Counted from the first letter of the stretch, positions 17,782 to 27,390 are shown. The stretch: 64,000 nucleotides of DNA from Paracoccus marinaquae (GCF_018860165.1 NZ_JAHKNG010000016.1:1-64000), one strand, 5' to 3'. Numbers and translations: made by a program. The notes: a model not told the origin generated them from the letters alone.

Positions 17782-18476
17782 GCTGCCCCCTCGGCCTTCG
17801 GGCGGGCCTGCTTGAAGAATGTCTCGATCCGGTCGGCGATGCCAGCCGAACCCTTCGCCTCGCCCATCCGGGCCGCCGCGCGGTCCAGCACGTCCTGCGG
17901 CACCACGCCCCTGGCGCGGGTCTCCATCAGGCCCTGGATGAAGGCATCGTCGAATTCGGGATGCGCCTGCACGGTAAAGGCCCGGTCGCCATAGACCAGC
18001 GCCGCGTGTTCGCAGAACTCGTTGCGCCCGGCCACCTCGGCCTCGCGCGGGATGGTGACGACCTGATCCTGATGCCAGGCGTTCAGCCGCACCGGCTGGC
18101 CGCCGAAATCGTAATCCTGCGCCCCCACGGCCCAGCCGCCCGGATGCTTGACCACCTTGCCGCCAAGCGCCTGGGCGATGATCTGGTGGCCGAAGCAGAT
18201 GCCGACCATCGGCACCGAGGCCGCATAGGCGCGGCGGATGAACTCTTCCAGCGGCGGGATGAAGGCGTGGCCTTCGTAGGCGCCGTGACGCGAACCCGTC
18301 AGCAGCCAGCCGTCGGCGTCATGGATGTCCTGCGGAAACTGCATCTCCTCGACGTGATAGATGTCGAACTCGAAGCCGCGCCCGTCCAGCAGGCGGAGAA
18401 ACATGTCCGGATAGTCGCCCAGTTCGTCCTTCAGCTGCGCGGGCGACTGACCGCATTGAAGTATGCCGATACGCAT
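17778..18476 (-). CDS. Class I glutamine amidotransferase-like hydrolase
   Basis: This 232-aa protein has the class I triad: Cys94 in GICFGHQ, and His172 and Glu174 in QAHPEF. The motifs are of the GMP-synthase-like stand-alone type rather than of PuuD. In the operon with a gamma-glutamylamine ligase and an oxidase it may hydrolyse a gamma-glutamyl intermediate, as PuuD does in the Puu pathway, but that is by context. The start MRIGILQCGQ at 18476 is chosen; no strong ribosome site is seen. It is the first gene of the operon. Confidence 0.87.
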   Translation of the reverse strand: MRIGILQCGQSPAQLKDELGDYPDMFLRLLDGRGFEFDIYHVEEMQFPQDIHDADGWLLTGSRHGAYEGHAFIPPLEEFIRRAYAASVPMVGICFGHQIIAQALGGKVVKHPGGWAVGAQDYDFGGQPVRLNAWHQDQVVTIPREAEVAGRNEFCEHAALVYGDRAFTVQAHPEFDDAFIQGLMETRARGVVPQDVLDRAAARMGEAKGSAGIADRIETFFKQARPKAEGAA

Positions 18477-18629
18477 GAAAAGCCTGCGATGTTGCCGATA
18501 CCCCGAAAGGTAGTCGCCCGGACGGGGGGGCCGCAAGGGGGATCGCCCGCCGGCCCGCTTTTGTAGTCTGGCACGCGGCGGCGTGGCAGGCTAGCCTGCG
18601 CCCGAACCCGTCCGACAATGGAGTCGCCC

Positions 18630-19745
18630 ATGTCCGCCATCGATCCCGACGGCCTGCAGGAATTCTCGGTGGTCTTCACCGACCGCTCGCTCAATCACAT
18701 GTCGCAGAAATTCCAGGGCATCATGCGCGAGTTGTCGGCGACCCTGCGCCAGGTCTATGGCGCCGATCAGGTCGCCATCGTGCCCGGTGGCGGCAGCTAT
18801 GCGATGGAAGCGGTGGCCCGCCAGTTCGGCCGGGGCGCGCATGCGCTGATCGTGCGCAACGGCTGGTTCAGCTATCGCTGGAGCCAGATTTTCGAGACGG
18901 GCGGATTCGCACGCGAAACCACGGTGGCGATGGCCCGGCCCGCCGGCAATGCGCCGCAGCCCGCCTATGCCCCGCCGCCCATCGAGGAGGTGGTGACGAA
19001 GATACGCGAGACCCGGCCCGACGCCGTCTTCGCGCCGCATGTCGAAACCTCGGCCGGGCTGATCCTGCCCGACGACTATATCACCGCGCTGGCCGGGGCG
19101 GCGCATGAGGTCGGCGCGCTGATGGTGCTGGACTGCATCGCCTCGGGCGCGGCCTGGGTCGATATGCGCGCAACCGGCGTCGATGTGCTGATCTCGGCCC
19201 CGCAGAAGGGCTGGTCGGCCTCGCCCTCGGCCGGGCTGGTGATGCTGTCGGAACGCGGCGCGGCGCGGCTGGCCGAGACCGAAAGCGACAGTTTCGCGCT
19301 GGACCTGAAGAAATGGCGCGCGATCATGGCCGCCTATGAGGATGGCGGCCATGCCTATCACGCGACCATGCCCACGGATGCGCTGACCGGGCTGTTGGAG
19401 GCGATGCGCGAAACCGCCGCGATGGGCTTCGATGCCGCCCGCGACGCGCAATGGCAGCTGGGTGAGGGCGTGCGCACCCTGCTGGCGGAAAAGGGCATCC
19501 GCCCCGTTGCCGCCCCCGGTTTCGGCGCACCGGGCGTGGTCGTCTCCTATACCGACGACCCCGAGATCAAGTCGGGGCGGAAATTCGCCGCCGAAGGGCT
19601 GCAGATCGCAGCCGGGGTGCCGCTGGCCATCGAGGAGCCGGCCGATTTCTCGACCTTCCGGCTGGGGCTGTTCGGGCTCGACAAGCTGAAGGATGTCGAG
19701 GGCACGCTGGCGCGGCTGCAAAGGGCGGTGGACAAGCTGTTCTGA
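18630..19745 (+). CDS. Class V PLP-dependent aminotransferase
   Basis: This 371-aa protein has the fold-type I arrangement: VPGGGSYAMEAVARQ at about 51-65 for phosphate binding, MVLDCIASGAAW (about 165-176, Asp168 contacting the pyridine nitrogen) and the cofactor lysine Lys193 in SAPQKGWS. It resembles alanine-glyoxylate/serine-pyruvate aminotransferases. The ATG at 18630 has GGAG six bases upstream, better than ATG at 18618. It diverges from the gamma-glutamylamine operon and could process the resulting amine or amino acid; the true substrate is unknown. Confidence 0.88.
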   Translation: MSAIDPDGLQEFSVVFTDRSLNHMSQKFQGIMRELSATLRQVYGADQVAIVPGGGSYAMEAVARQFGRGAHALIVRNGWFSYRWSQIFETGGFARETTVAMARPAGNAPQPAYAPPPIEEVVTKIRETRPDAVFAPHVETSAGLILPDDYITALAGAAHEVGALMVLDCIASGAAWVDMRATGVDVLISAPQKGWSASPSAGLVMLSERGAARLAETESDSFALDLKKWRAIMAAYEDGGHAYHATMPTDALTGLLEAMRETAAMGFDAARDAQWQLGEGVRTLLAEKGIRPVAAPGFGAPGVVVSYTDDPEIKSGRKFAAEGLQIAAGVPLAIEEPADFSTFRLGLFGLDKLKDVEGTLARLQRAVDKLF

Positions 19746-20013
19746 GCAGCGGCGCCTGCGCCCCTGCGACCAGCGGGCCGGCGGCATTGTCTTGCCGATA
19801 AGGCAGGCCCGCGCCCGTCCGGCGCGTCCCGCCATTGCAGACTGGTCAATTCGCGCTTATTGCGCGTCACGCCCCTGCCCGACCGGCATGGCAGCGACTC
19901 GCCACGGATCGCCCCTTGCGCCCGTGCGAGCCTGCCTGAACGGTCGACGCCGCCAACAACATCTGCCGACCCGCCCGCTTCGTCCCGCCAGCCATTCCAG
20001 GAACCCCGATCCG

Positions 20014-20730
20014 ATGAGCCTGAAGCTGACCCCCGCACATCGCCAGATCGCCAGCCAGTCGCGCCTGTTCTCGACCATGCCGCCGGATGTGCGCGAGCCG
20101 CTTCTGGATGCCGCGCGGATCGACCGCTATTCCCGTGGCGAGACGATCTTCAATCACGGCGACACCGCCCATGCGATCCATATCGTCGCCGAGGGCTGGG
20201 TAAAGCTGTATCGGATCGCGCCCAATGGCACCGAGGCGGTGGTGGGCGTCATGACCCGCGGCCAGAGCTTTGGCGAGCCGGTGGCGCTGCGCCGGGCCAG
20301 CTATCCGGTTTCGGCCGAGGCATCGACCATCTGCCAGTTGATTTCGGTGCCCGCGCAGGCGGTACTCGGCCTGCTGCAGACCTCGCCGGAAGCCGCGGTC
20401 TCGATCCTGGCGGCGACCTTCCTGCACCTGCAGGGTCTGGTCGAGCAGATCGAGCAGCTGAAGGCCCGCTCCGGCGCGCAGCGCGTCGCCGAATTCCTGC
20501 TGGAACTCTGCCCCGAAGGCGTCGAAAGCGCGACCGTCACCCTGCCCTATGACAAGGTTCTGATCGCGGGCCGGCTGGGGATGAAGCCCGAAAGCCTGAG
20601 CCGCGCCTTCGCCCGGCTGCGCGACCATGGGGTGCGGATCGACCAGGCCAGCGCCGAGATCGCCTCGGTCAGCGGCCTGCGCGATCTGGCCCATGCGGAT
20701 CAGGTGCAGGCCCTCGGCCGGGTCATCTGA
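20014..20730 (+). CDS. nnr: Crp/Fnr-family regulator of the NNR/DNR type (NO-responsive)
   Basis: This 238-aa protein has a cyclic-nucleotide-like sensor domain (about 20-130), a dimer helix and an HTH reading AGRLGMKPESLSRAFARLR, whose ESLSR recognition helix is the one that reads TTGAC-type half-sites. It lacks the N-terminal cysteine cluster of oxygen-sensing FNR; only two isolated Cys are present. NNR of Paracoccus activates nir, nor and nos genes in response to NO, and this gene lies next to the nor cluster as in P. denitrificans. AGGAA precedes the ATG by ten bases. The last 8 bp overlap the convergent norF end. The 268 bp before it (19746-20013) hold no recognisable operator. Confidence 0.82.
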   Translation: MSLKLTPAHRQIASQSRLFSTMPPDVREPLLDAARIDRYSRGETIFNHGDTAHAIHIVAEGWVKLYRIAPNGTEAVVGVMTRGQSFGEPVALRRASYPVSAEASTICQLISVPAQAVLGLLQTSPEAAVSILAATFLHLQGLVEQIEQLKARSGAQRVAEFLLELCPEGVESATVTLPYDKVLIAGRLGMKPESLSRAFARLRDHGVRIDQASAEIASVSGLRDLAHADQVQALGRVI

Positions 20731-20968
20731 GCGCGACGGCATTCAGCCCCCAAAGCACGATCAGCCAGATCGCCAGCGGCACGGTGGCGACGGACAGCCA
20801 GCCCGGCGCGCCATCCAGATGCAGGAAACGGCCCAGAATCGTCCGCGCCTTGAGGAAGGCCAGCGCCAGCAGGCCGGCCGAGGCGATCCGGCCGCCGAAG
20901 GGCGCCAGAGACACCGTCGCCAGGATCAGCGCGATCAGGGTCAGCCAGGTGCGGGTCAGCTTGTCCAT
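20723..20968 (-). CDS. norF: NorF, small membrane protein of the nitric oxide reductase cluster
   Basis: This 81-aa protein has about three hydrophobic segments (about 8-22, 28-45, 58-78) and starts MDKLTRTWLTLIALILAT, matching the NorF/subunit IV-like family. It lies four bases after norE as the last gene of norCBQDEF. NorE and NorF are needed for full NO reductase activity but are not part of the NorBC enzyme. The gene end overlaps the nnr end on the other strand. Confidence 0.88.
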   Translation of the reverse strand: MDKLTRTWLTLIALILATVSLAPFGGRIASAGLLALAFLKARTILGRFLHLDGAPGWLSVATVPLAIWLIVLWGLNAVALR

Positions 20969-20972
20969 CGGA

Positions 20973-21509
20973 TCACCCCAGTAGATAGATCGGCGGCAGG
21001 ATCAGCACCCAGACCAGATCGACCATGTGCCAGAACATCGCGCCCGCCTGCACCGCGTCGGCCCGCGCCCGCAGCGCGACAAGGCCAAGGACGACCACGC
21101 CGGCGATCACATGGGCGGCGTGGAACCCGGTCAGCAGATAGTAAAAGGTGAAGAAGGGATGGCTCTCCATGCCGAGGCCGGCGCCGATGTCGCGGCTGTA
21201 TTCCACCCCCTTCACGACCAGGAACAGGATGCCGCCAAGCGCGGCCAGCAGAAGCCCGATCCGGGCCTCGCGCCGCTGCCCGGCGGCGGCCGCCCGTTCC
21301 GCCCTTGCCGCGAACAGGCCGGATGTGACCAGAATCACCGTGTTCAGCGCCGCCATCCGCCCTTCCAGCTGTCCCTGCGCGGCCGAAAACCCCTGTGGAT
21401 CGGTCAGCCACAGCGCCATCAGCACCGTGACCCCGGCGGCGAAGACCAGAACCTCCGAGGCGATCAGGATCCACATGATCAGCTCGCCCGGCAAATCGTC
21501 GAGCCGCAT
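20973..21509 (-). CDS. norE: NorE, cytochrome oxidase subunit III-like protein
   Basis: This 178-aa protein begins MRLDDLPGELIMWILIASE and has five hydrophobic helices plus the subunit III segment FYYLLTGFHAAHVIAGVVVLG near 115-135. NorE is an accessory of the NorBC nitric oxide reductase, helping its assembly or stability. Its ATG shares one base with the norD stop (TGATG), so the two are coupled. It is shorter than cytochrome oxidase subunit III, as usual for NorE. Confidence 0.9.
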   Translation of the reverse strand: MRLDDLPGELIMWILIASEVLVFAAGVTVLMALWLTDPQGFSAAQGQLEGRMAALNTVILVTSGLFAARAERAAAAGQRREARIGLLLAALGGILFLVVKGVEYSRDIGAGLGMESHPFFTFYYLLTGFHAAHVIAGVVVLGLVALRARADAVQAGAMFWHMVDLVWVLILPPIYLLG

Positions 21510-23431
21510 CACATCACCAGTTGCCGATAGATCTCGGGCAGCGCCGTGGTCAGGCGGTCGGGGTCGCGGATGACCGAGAAGCCGCCCTGCCCGAAGATGC
21601 GCGGAAACCATGACTGCGCGTCGCGGTCGATGGTGATGCCGAAGACCGCATGCCCGGCGCGACGCGCCTCGCGCACCGCCATGGCCGAATCCTCGATACC
21701 GTGCCGGCCCTCGTAGTGGTCCAGATCGTTGGGCTTGCCATCGGTGATGACGATCAGCAGCCGGCGCGAGCGGCCCTCCTTGGCCAGCCCCGATGCGGCA
21801 TGGCGGATCGCCGCCCCCAGCCGGGTGTAGAAGCCGGGGCGCAGGGCATGAATGCGGGCCTCGATCACCGGCCCCATCGGCTCGTCGAAATCCTTGCAGT
21901 CGTGCAGCCAGACCCGGTTGCGCTTCAGCGATGAAAAGCCCTGGATGGCGCAGCGGTCGCCGCAGGCATCCAGCCCCCAGGCCAGCGCGGTCAGCGCCTC
22001 GCGCGCGATCTCGATCACCGGCCGGCCGGTGACCGCGCTTTCGGTCGAGCGCGACACGTCGAGCAGGATCGACACCGCCAGATCGCGGTTTTCGGGCCGG
22101 GCCTGCTGCCAGATCCGGTCCGATCCGCGCCCCGTCGCGCGCAGATCCGTCACCGAGCGCAGCGCCGCGTCGAGATCCAGTTCCTCGCCATCGGGCTGGG
22201 CGTGGCGGATCAGCTTGGCCGGGCGCAGCGCCTCGAACTGCCGCCGCACCGCCTGGATGCGGCGCTGGCTGGCCGGGTCGGTGATGCCCTGAAAATCGGG
22301 ATCGGGTTCGACCGGCGCGGCCAGAACCCGACAGTGATCGGGCAGCCAGACGCCGCCGCGCGCATCCCATTCCGGATAGGTAAAGGCCCCGGCAATCCGC
22401 TCGCGGTCCACGTCCTCTGGGGCAAGGTCGAGATGCAGCTTCAACTTGGTTGCCGGGGCCTTCGAAAGCTGGCCCAGGACGATTTCCTCGTGATCCTCGG
22501 CCGCCTTCTTCGCATTGTCGAGGTCATCGTCCTCGACGCGGCGATTGATGTTCATGAATTCCGCCCAGGACAGCAGTGCCTCGAACTTGTAGAGGATGAT
22601 GCTGTCCTTGCGCTCGGCCTGGTCGGACGCCATCCGCCGCGCCTTGCGGGCGGTGCCATCGCCGGCCTCCTCGGGCGTGCCGTCGGTCGGCAGGCTGGCC
22701 ACCTCGGTTCCGGCCGAGACGGCAAACCCGCGCAGATCGGGCCAGAGCGGCACCGGCAGGAAGGGACGATAGCCCTTCGGTGCGCGCCAATGGGCGGGCG
22801 GGTTGTCATAGCCCGCCAGAAGCCCCGCCTCGGGGCGGGCAGGATCGCCCAGCAGATGCCGGACAAGCCGTTCCACCTGTGCCTCGGTCCCGGTCAGCCG
22901 CGGGCGATTGCGTTCCTGCAGATGCGCAGCACAGAGCCGCTGCCACAGCGCACGCAGCCCCGGCGCCTGCGCCAGCGTGGCGCGGGTCATGGCGACACCG
23001 GCCCGGATCGCCGCCAGATCGGCGCGGAACGGATCGGGCGCGGGCGCGTGGCCGGGCGCATGGGCGCTGGCGGCCGCCAGCCACAGATACAGCGCCTCGT
23101 TATCCTCGCGTTCGGGAAAGACCGACAGTTCGGCCGGCAGGCGCAGCGCCTCGCCATCGAAACTGGTGCGCGACAGGGACTCGGATTCGAAGGCCAGCCG
23201 CCGCCGCCACGAGATGCGGTGGCGGCTGGTCTCGTCCGCGACCGGCTTCATCTCGACATCGGGATCGCCGCCCAGCCCGCGAAACAGCACGGCGATACGG
23301 CCGCGCATGTCGTCGAAGCGCACGGCGGCGTCGGGATAGCGCACCGGCGGATCCATCCGCGAGGCCAGCAGATGCCACAGCTTGCCGACGGTTTCCTCCG
23401 GCTCCCACGGCGCGATCTCGAGGTGACCCAT
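21509..23431 (-). CDS. norD: NorD, VWA-domain activation protein for nitric oxide reductase
   Basis: This 640-aa cytoplasmic protein has a long helical N-terminal half and a C-terminal von Willebrand A domain with the metal site DVSRS at about 458-462 and LLIVITDGKPND further on. With the AAA+ protein NorQ it forms a chaperone pair that inserts the non-heme iron into NorB. The pair is the nor counterpart of CobT/CobS, which are also in this window. It lies downstream of norQ and overlaps norE. Confidence 0.92.
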   Translation of the reverse strand: MGHLEIAPWEPEETVGKLWHLLASRMDPPVRYPDAAVRFDDMRGRIAVLFRGLGGDPDVEMKPVADETSRHRISWRRRLAFESESLSRTSFDGEALRLPAELSVFPEREDNEALYLWLAAASAHAPGHAPAPDPFRADLAAIRAGVAMTRATLAQAPGLRALWQRLCAAHLQERNRPRLTGTEAQVERLVRHLLGDPARPEAGLLAGYDNPPAHWRAPKGYRPFLPVPLWPDLRGFAVSAGTEVASLPTDGTPEEAGDGTARKARRMASDQAERKDSIILYKFEALLSWAEFMNINRRVEDDDLDNAKKAAEDHEEIVLGQLSKAPATKLKLHLDLAPEDVDRERIAGAFTYPEWDARGGVWLPDHCRVLAAPVEPDPDFQGITDPASQRRIQAVRRQFEALRPAKLIRHAQPDGEELDLDAALRSVTDLRATGRGSDRIWQQARPENRDLAVSILLDVSRSTESAVTGRPVIEIAREALTALAWGLDACGDRCAIQGFSSLKRNRVWLHDCKDFDEPMGPVIEARIHALRPGFYTRLGAAIRHAASGLAKEGRSRRLLIVITDGKPNDLDHYEGRHGIEDSAMAVREARRAGHAVFGITIDRDAQSWFPRIFGQGGFSVIRDPDRLTTALPEIYRQLVM

Positions 23432-23445
23432 GCCCTGCTCCTGCC

Positions 23446-24249
23446 TCAGCCGGTCACGGCCGTAACCAGATCCATCAACCCCCTGCGGGTGTCCGGATCA
23501 TCGGTCAGCGGCTCGATCATGGCGGCGCGGATGGCGCGGTCGAAGCCCATGCCGCCGGCGATCAGCGTCGCGGCATAGACCACCAGCCGGGTCGAGACGC
23601 CCTCTTCCAGATCCTGCCCCTTCAGACCGCGCAGCTTGCCGGCCAGCCGGACCAGAAGCTCGACCCGGTCGTCGGACAGCCCGCTTTCCTGGGCGACCAC
23701 CGGAATCTCGTGCTCGGGCCGGGGAAAGGTGAACTCGACCGACAGGAAGCGTTGCCGGGTCGAGGGTTTCAGCGTCTTCAGGATATTCTGGTAGCCGGGG
23801 TTATAGCTGGCAACCAGCATGAAGCCCGGTGCCGCCTGCAATTCCTCGCCGGTGCGGTCGATCGGCAGGATGCGGCGGTCGTCGGTCAGGGGGTGCAGCA
23901 CCACGGCCACGTCCTTGCGCGCCTCGACCACCTCGTCGAGATAGCAGATGGCGCCCTCGCGCACGGCGCGGGTCAGCGGGCCGTCGACCCAGACCGTCTC
24001 GCCGCCCTTCAGAAGATAACGCCCGATCAGGTCGGCCGCGGACAGGTCGTCATGGCAGGCCACGGTATAGAGCGGCCGGCCCAACCGCGCAGCCATATGC
24101 GCGACAAAGCGGGTCTTGCCGCAGCCGGTTGGCCCCTTCAGCAGCAGGGGCAGGCGGGCGGCATGGGCGGCGGCGAAGACATCGCATTCGTCGCCCTGCG
24201 CGAGGTAGAAGGGGGCATCCGCCCCCTTCACGTGGAAGTTTCCGTCCAT
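23446..24249 (-). CDS. norQ: NorQ, AAA+ activation ATPase for nitric oxide reductase
   Basis: This 267-aa MoxR-type AAA+ protein has Walker A GPTGCGKT at about 39-46, Walker [11 protein letters not shown] at about 100-109 and the sensor segment VASYNPGYQ. It couples ATP hydrolysis to metal insertion in NorB together with NorD. The start MDGNFHVKG at 24249 has GGAGTG upstream and lies only five bases after the norB stop; the longer in-frame start is disfavoured. Confidence 0.93.
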   Translation of the reverse strand: MDGNFHVKGADAPFYLAQGDECDVFAAAHAARLPLLLKGPTGCGKTRFVAHMAARLGRPLYTVACHDDLSAADLIGRYLLKGGETVWVDGPLTRAVREGAICYLDEVVEARKDVAVVLHPLTDDRRILPIDRTGEELQAAPGFMLVASYNPGYQNILKTLKPSTRQRFLSVEFTFPRPEHEIPVVAQESGLSDDRVELLVRLAGKLRGLKGQDLEEGVSTRLVVYAATLIAGGMGFDRAIRAAMIEPLTDDPDTRRGLMDLVTAVTG

Positions 24250-24253
24250 GGGT

Positions 24254-25624
24254 TCACTCCGCCGCATGCTGGACGACGGGACCCGGCTCGATCACCTCGC
24301 GCCGCGGGATCAGCAGCGCATAGATCAGCATGTAGGCGCCCAGCACCACCATCGCGCCCGCACCCAGCCGCATCCAGAAGAACAGCACGATCTGGTCCTG
24401 AACCTCCATGAAGTACTCACCCATGACGCGTTGCAGATGCGTCTGGATGGTGCCGGCGAAGGTCAGCACGAAGGTCATGAACAGCATGCCGCCCGACATC
24501 ACCCAGAACCCGATCATGTTCAGCACCTGGTTATAGGGCTCGCGCTTGCGCAGGATCGGCAGCGCATAGGTGAACAGCGCGAGGTTGAGGCAGACATAGG
24601 CGCCATAGAAGGCCAGGTGGCCATGCGCTGCGGTGACCTGCGTGCCGTGGGTATAGTAGTTCACCCCGTGCAGCGTATGCAGGAAGCCCCAGACCCCGGC
24701 GCCGAAGAAGGCCAGCACCGCGCAACCCAGCGACCACAGCAGCGCCGCCTTGTTCGGATGCTCGCGACGGCCCTTCCAGACCATCACGAAGGCAAAGGCC
24801 ATCATGGCGAAGAAGGGCACCACCTCGAAGCTGGAGAAGATCGAGCCGATCCACTGCCAGTAGCCGGGCAGGCCGATCCAGTAGTAATGGTGGCCGGTGC
24901 CGAGGATGCCCGAGAACAGCGCCGTGGCGACGATGACGTAAAGCCATTTCTCGACCACCTCGCGGTCGACGCCGGTCAGCTTCAGCATCAGGAAGCCAAG
25001 GACCGAGGCCATGATCAGTTCCCACACGCCCTCGACCCACAGATGGACGACGTTCCACCAGTACTGCTTGTCCAGCGCCAGGTTCACGGGGTTGTAGAAG
25101 GAGAACAGGAACAGCAGTGCCAGCCCCCACAGCCCCATCAGCAGGATCGAGGAGATCACCGTCTTGCGGCCCTTGGCCACCGTCAGGGTGACGTTCCACA
25201 GGAAGATCAGCGCCGCCACGACGATCCCGATCTTGACCCAGGTGGGCTGTTCCAGGAACTCGCGCCCCTGACGGCCCAGAAGATAGTTCCCCTCGAACAG
25301 GTTGAACAGATAGGTCACCACGACACCCGCGGTGCCGATCACCAGAATGGCCAGCTGGATATAGGCGGCCTTGACCGAGTGGATTTCACGCTCGGCCTCC
25401 TCGGGGATCACGAAATAGGCGGCGCCGAAGAACCCGGTCAGCAGCCAGACGATCAGCGAGTTGGTATGCAGCATGCGCCCGATCGAGAAGGGCAGCACCT
25501 CGGAAAGGAAATTCGGCTGGACATAGATATAGCCGATCACCAGCCCCATGGTCACCTGAACGGCGAACAGGGCAAGGGCGACATAGATATAGGCCAGCGC
25601 GATCTTTTGTGACTGATATTTCAT
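24254..25624 (-). CDS. norB: Nitric oxide reductase subunit B (cNorB)
   Basis: This 456-aa catalytic subunit reduces two NO to N2O in the inner membrane using electrons from NorC. It has about twelve membrane helices and conserved heme and non-heme iron histidines, seen in [39 protein letters not shown] and [10 protein letters not shown]. The glutamates typical of NorB, needed for the iron site, are present in VEGVWE. The length fits cytochrome-c-dependent NorB rather than the longer quinol-type enzyme. It follows norC by 21 bases. Confidence 0.96.
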   Translation of the reverse strand: MKYQSQKIALAYIYVALALFAVQVTMGLVIGYIYVQPNFLSEVLPFSIGRMLHTNSLIVWLLTGFFGAAYFVIPEEAEREIHSVKAAYIQLAILVIGTAGVVVTYLFNLFEGNYLLGRQGREFLEQPTWVKIGIVVAALIFLWNVTLTVAKGRKTVISSILLMGLWGLALLFLFSFYNPVNLALDKQYWWNVVHLWVEGVWELIMASVLGFLMLKLTGVDREVVEKWLYVIVATALFSGILGTGHHYYWIGLPGYWQWIGSIFSSFEVVPFFAMMAFAFVMVWKGRREHPNKAALLWSLGCAVLAFFGAGVWGFLHTLHGVNYYTHGTQVTAAHGHLAFYGAYVCLNLALFTYALPILRKREPYNQVLNMIGFWVMSGGMLFMTFVLTFAGTIQTHLQRVMGEYFMEVQDQIVLFFWMRLGAGAMVVLGAYMLIYALLIPRREVIEPGPVVQHAAE

Positions 25625-25645
25625 GTTGTTCTCCTAGAGCCGCGA

Positions 25646-26098
25646 TCAACCGGCGTCGTTGGGCGGCCAGCCCTGGGTATTGATCGTGCTGGTCCAGAGC
25701 AGGAAGTCCGACAGTCCGCGAATCTCCTCGTCACTCAGGTTGAACTGCGGCATCTGGCGGCGCCCCTCGATGCCGGTGGGCTGGGCTTCCATCCAGCCTT
25801 TCAGCGTCTCGAAGGCGGAATCGGGATCGTCCTGAACGCCCCAGCGGACCATGACATTGCCCAGTTCGGGTGCGAAATAGGCCCCCTCGCCGAGGATCGA
25901 GTGACAGTTCACGCAGGCCTTGCGTTCCCAGACATGCTTGCCCAGGGCCACGCTGTCCGTGAGTTCCTCCTCGTTGGTGGAGACGTTCACGATATACCAA
26001 TGGCCATGCACGAACAGGGCTATGAAGATGAGAATGAAGAACAGCGACCCGCCATAGAAGATGTTGCGGGCCATGCTCTTCGTCAGAACTTCGCGCAT
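25646..26098 (-). CDS. norC: Nitric oxide reductase subunit C (cytochrome c)
   Basis: This 150-aa membrane-anchored monoheme cytochrome c passes electrons to NorB. It has one N-terminal helix (about 14-31), the heme site CVNCH at 62-66 and the axial Met116 in QMPQF. The ATG at 26098 gives MREVLTKSMARNIFYGG, aligned with known NorC starts; a longer in-frame reading covers the promoter. It is the first gene of norCBQDEF, about 63 bases after an NNR box. Confidence 0.95.
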   Translation of the reverse strand: MREVLTKSMARNIFYGGSLFFILIFIALFVHGHWYIVNVSTNEEELTDSVALGKHVWERKACVNCHSILGEGAYFAPELGNVMVRWGVQDDPDSAFETLKGWMEAQPTGIEGRRQMPQFNLSDEEIRGLSDFLLWTSTINTQGWPPNDAG

Positions 26099-26160
26099 GG
26101 CGAGATTCTCCGAAGTTGTTGACGATGCTTCCGATGTGCCCGAATGACACGCGGGCGACC

Positions 26161-26174
26161 TTAACATAAGTCAA
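26161..26174. promoter_or_regulatory. NNR/FNR-type box between norC and a small divergent gene
   Basis: The site reads TTAAC-ATAA-GTCAA, the arrangement known for NNR sites in Paracoccus nor promoters. Its centre is 69.5 bp from the norC ATG and about 60 bp from the divergent ATG at 26228, so a class II promoter (-41.5) would give leaders of about 28 and 19 nt and could serve both genes. Confidence 0.85.
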
Positions 26175-26227
26175 GGTGATGACATATTCGTTATGAGAGG
26201 TTGCGCGCCGTGGCAAAGGAGACGGGA

Positions 26228-26455
26228 ATGCATGATCGCTGGCCAGTCTGGAAGCTTGCGCTGCTGCTCTATGTCTTCGCGGCGGCGGCGGTGGCGATCA
26301 ACCTGTTCATGCTGGGCCTGATGATGCAGGCCTTCGGCTTCACCGCCCTGTCACCGGTCCGAACCCTGCTGATCTCGATCCCGCTGGGGATCCCCGCAGC
26401 CTGGGCTGCCGGCCGCTGGGTGCGGCACCTGCTGGACGAAGCAGAGGAGGGCTGA
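26228..26455 (+). CDS. Small two-helix membrane protein divergent from norC
   Basis: This 75-aa protein has two hydrophobic helices (about 9-33 and 41-62, separated by FTALSPVRT) and an acidic C-terminus DEAEEG. AAAGGAGA lies six bases before the ATG. It sits alone between norC and the end of the nos operon, facing away from norC, and its start is about 54 bp from the NNR box, so co-regulation with nor is likely. I do not recognise the family; a role in handling NO reductase or its metals is conceivable but unproven. Confidence 0.78.
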   Translation: MHDRWPVWKLALLLYVFAAAAVAINLFMLGLMMQAFGFTALSPVRTLLISIPLGIPAAWAAGRWVRHLLDEAEEG

Positions 26456-26475
26456 GGCCCCGCCCGCCTCTCGAC

Positions 26476-27387
26476 TCACGCGCGGACCGCGGCTTCCAGC
26501 CGGGCGCCGGCGAAACCTGCGATCAGCCGCTTCATCTGCGCCTCGTCGCGGGTCAGGCAGGCGGCCGTCGACAGCGCGTCAGCCAAGCCGGCCGAGGCGG
26601 CCGAGACGCTGACCTCACGCCAGATGGCTGCCACGGGCCGGCCGGTGGCGGGGTCGATGATATGGCCATCCGCACCGGTCGAATCGAAGGTCGTCCCGCG
26701 CGGCGCCGAGGTCGCCAGCGCCCGGTCGCGAAGGTCGACCGAGCCACCGGCCTGCAGCCGCACCGGCCAGTCGCCGCCATCGGGTTGCCCCCCCAAGGCG
26801 CGAAACTCGCCGGTATCGATCAGGATGTCGGTCAGCCCCTCGGCCTCCAGCAGCAGGGCCACCCGGTCGGCGACATAACCCTGCCCGACCCCGTTCAGGG
26901 TCAGCGCCATGCCAGGCCGCAGGCTGACACGAGCGGGATCGAACCGCAGCCCCGCCCAGCCGCTGCGCGCGCGGGCCGCCCTGATCGCGGCGGGATCCGG
27001 GCGATCCCCGGCCGCAGCCGCCTCGGCCCAAAGCGTCCAGAGCGGCTGGATGCTGGGATCAAAGGCGCCCTCGCTGGCGCGATGAACCGCGCCGGCCAGT
27101 GCCAGACAGTCCAGCAGCTCGAACGGCGGCGCGGGCAAATCCCCGTCCCGGTTCAGACGCGACAGGGCACTGTCCGGCCGGTAGAGGCTGAGAATGTCCT
27201 CCAGCCGGTCGATTTCGGCCAGCGCCCGGGCGGCGATGGTCTCGGCCTGCGGGTGATCGAGGCGCAAGGAGGCCCGCGCGCCCATGGCCTGCCCGGTCCA
27301 GACCCGCGCTGCCGGTCGGGCCAGGGCGGTCCGGGTGGTGGCGGCCATGGCCGCGGAAATGGCGATGAAGCGGCGGCGTGTCAGCAT
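26476..27387 (-). CDS. nosX: NosX, ApbE-type FMN transferase for NosR
   Basis: This 303-aa exported protein starts with a twin-arginine signal (LTRRRFIAISAAMAATT). The ApbE-family segments follow: YRPDSALSRLNRDG near 93-106, LTLNGVGQGYVADRVA near 160-175 and IDTGEFRALGG, which bind FAD and Mg. ApbE enzymes attach FMN covalently to a Thr; the target here is the flavin domain of NosR. GGAGG precedes the ATG, which lies three bases after the nosL stop. It is the last gene of the nos operon. Confidence 0.93.
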   Translation of the reverse strand: MLTRRRFIAISAAMAATTRTALARPAARVWTGQAMGARASLRLDHPQAETIAARALAEIDRLEDILSLYRPDSALSRLNRDGDLPAPPFELLDCLALAGAVHRASEGAFDPSIQPLWTLWAEAAAAGDRPDPAAIRAARARSGWAGLRFDPARVSLRPGMALTLNGVGQGYVADRVALLLEAEGLTDILIDTGEFRALGGQPDGGDWPVRLQAGGSVDLRDRALATSAPRGTTFDSTGADGHIIDPATGRPVAAIWREVSVSAASAGLADALSTAACLTRDEAQMKRLIAGFAGARLEAAVRA

Positions 27388-27390
27388 GGG

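Noticed and set aside
19746-20013. NNR/FNR box before the nnr gene
   Set aside because: Only imperfect fragments such as GGTCAATTC are present, not two half-sites with 4-bp spacing.
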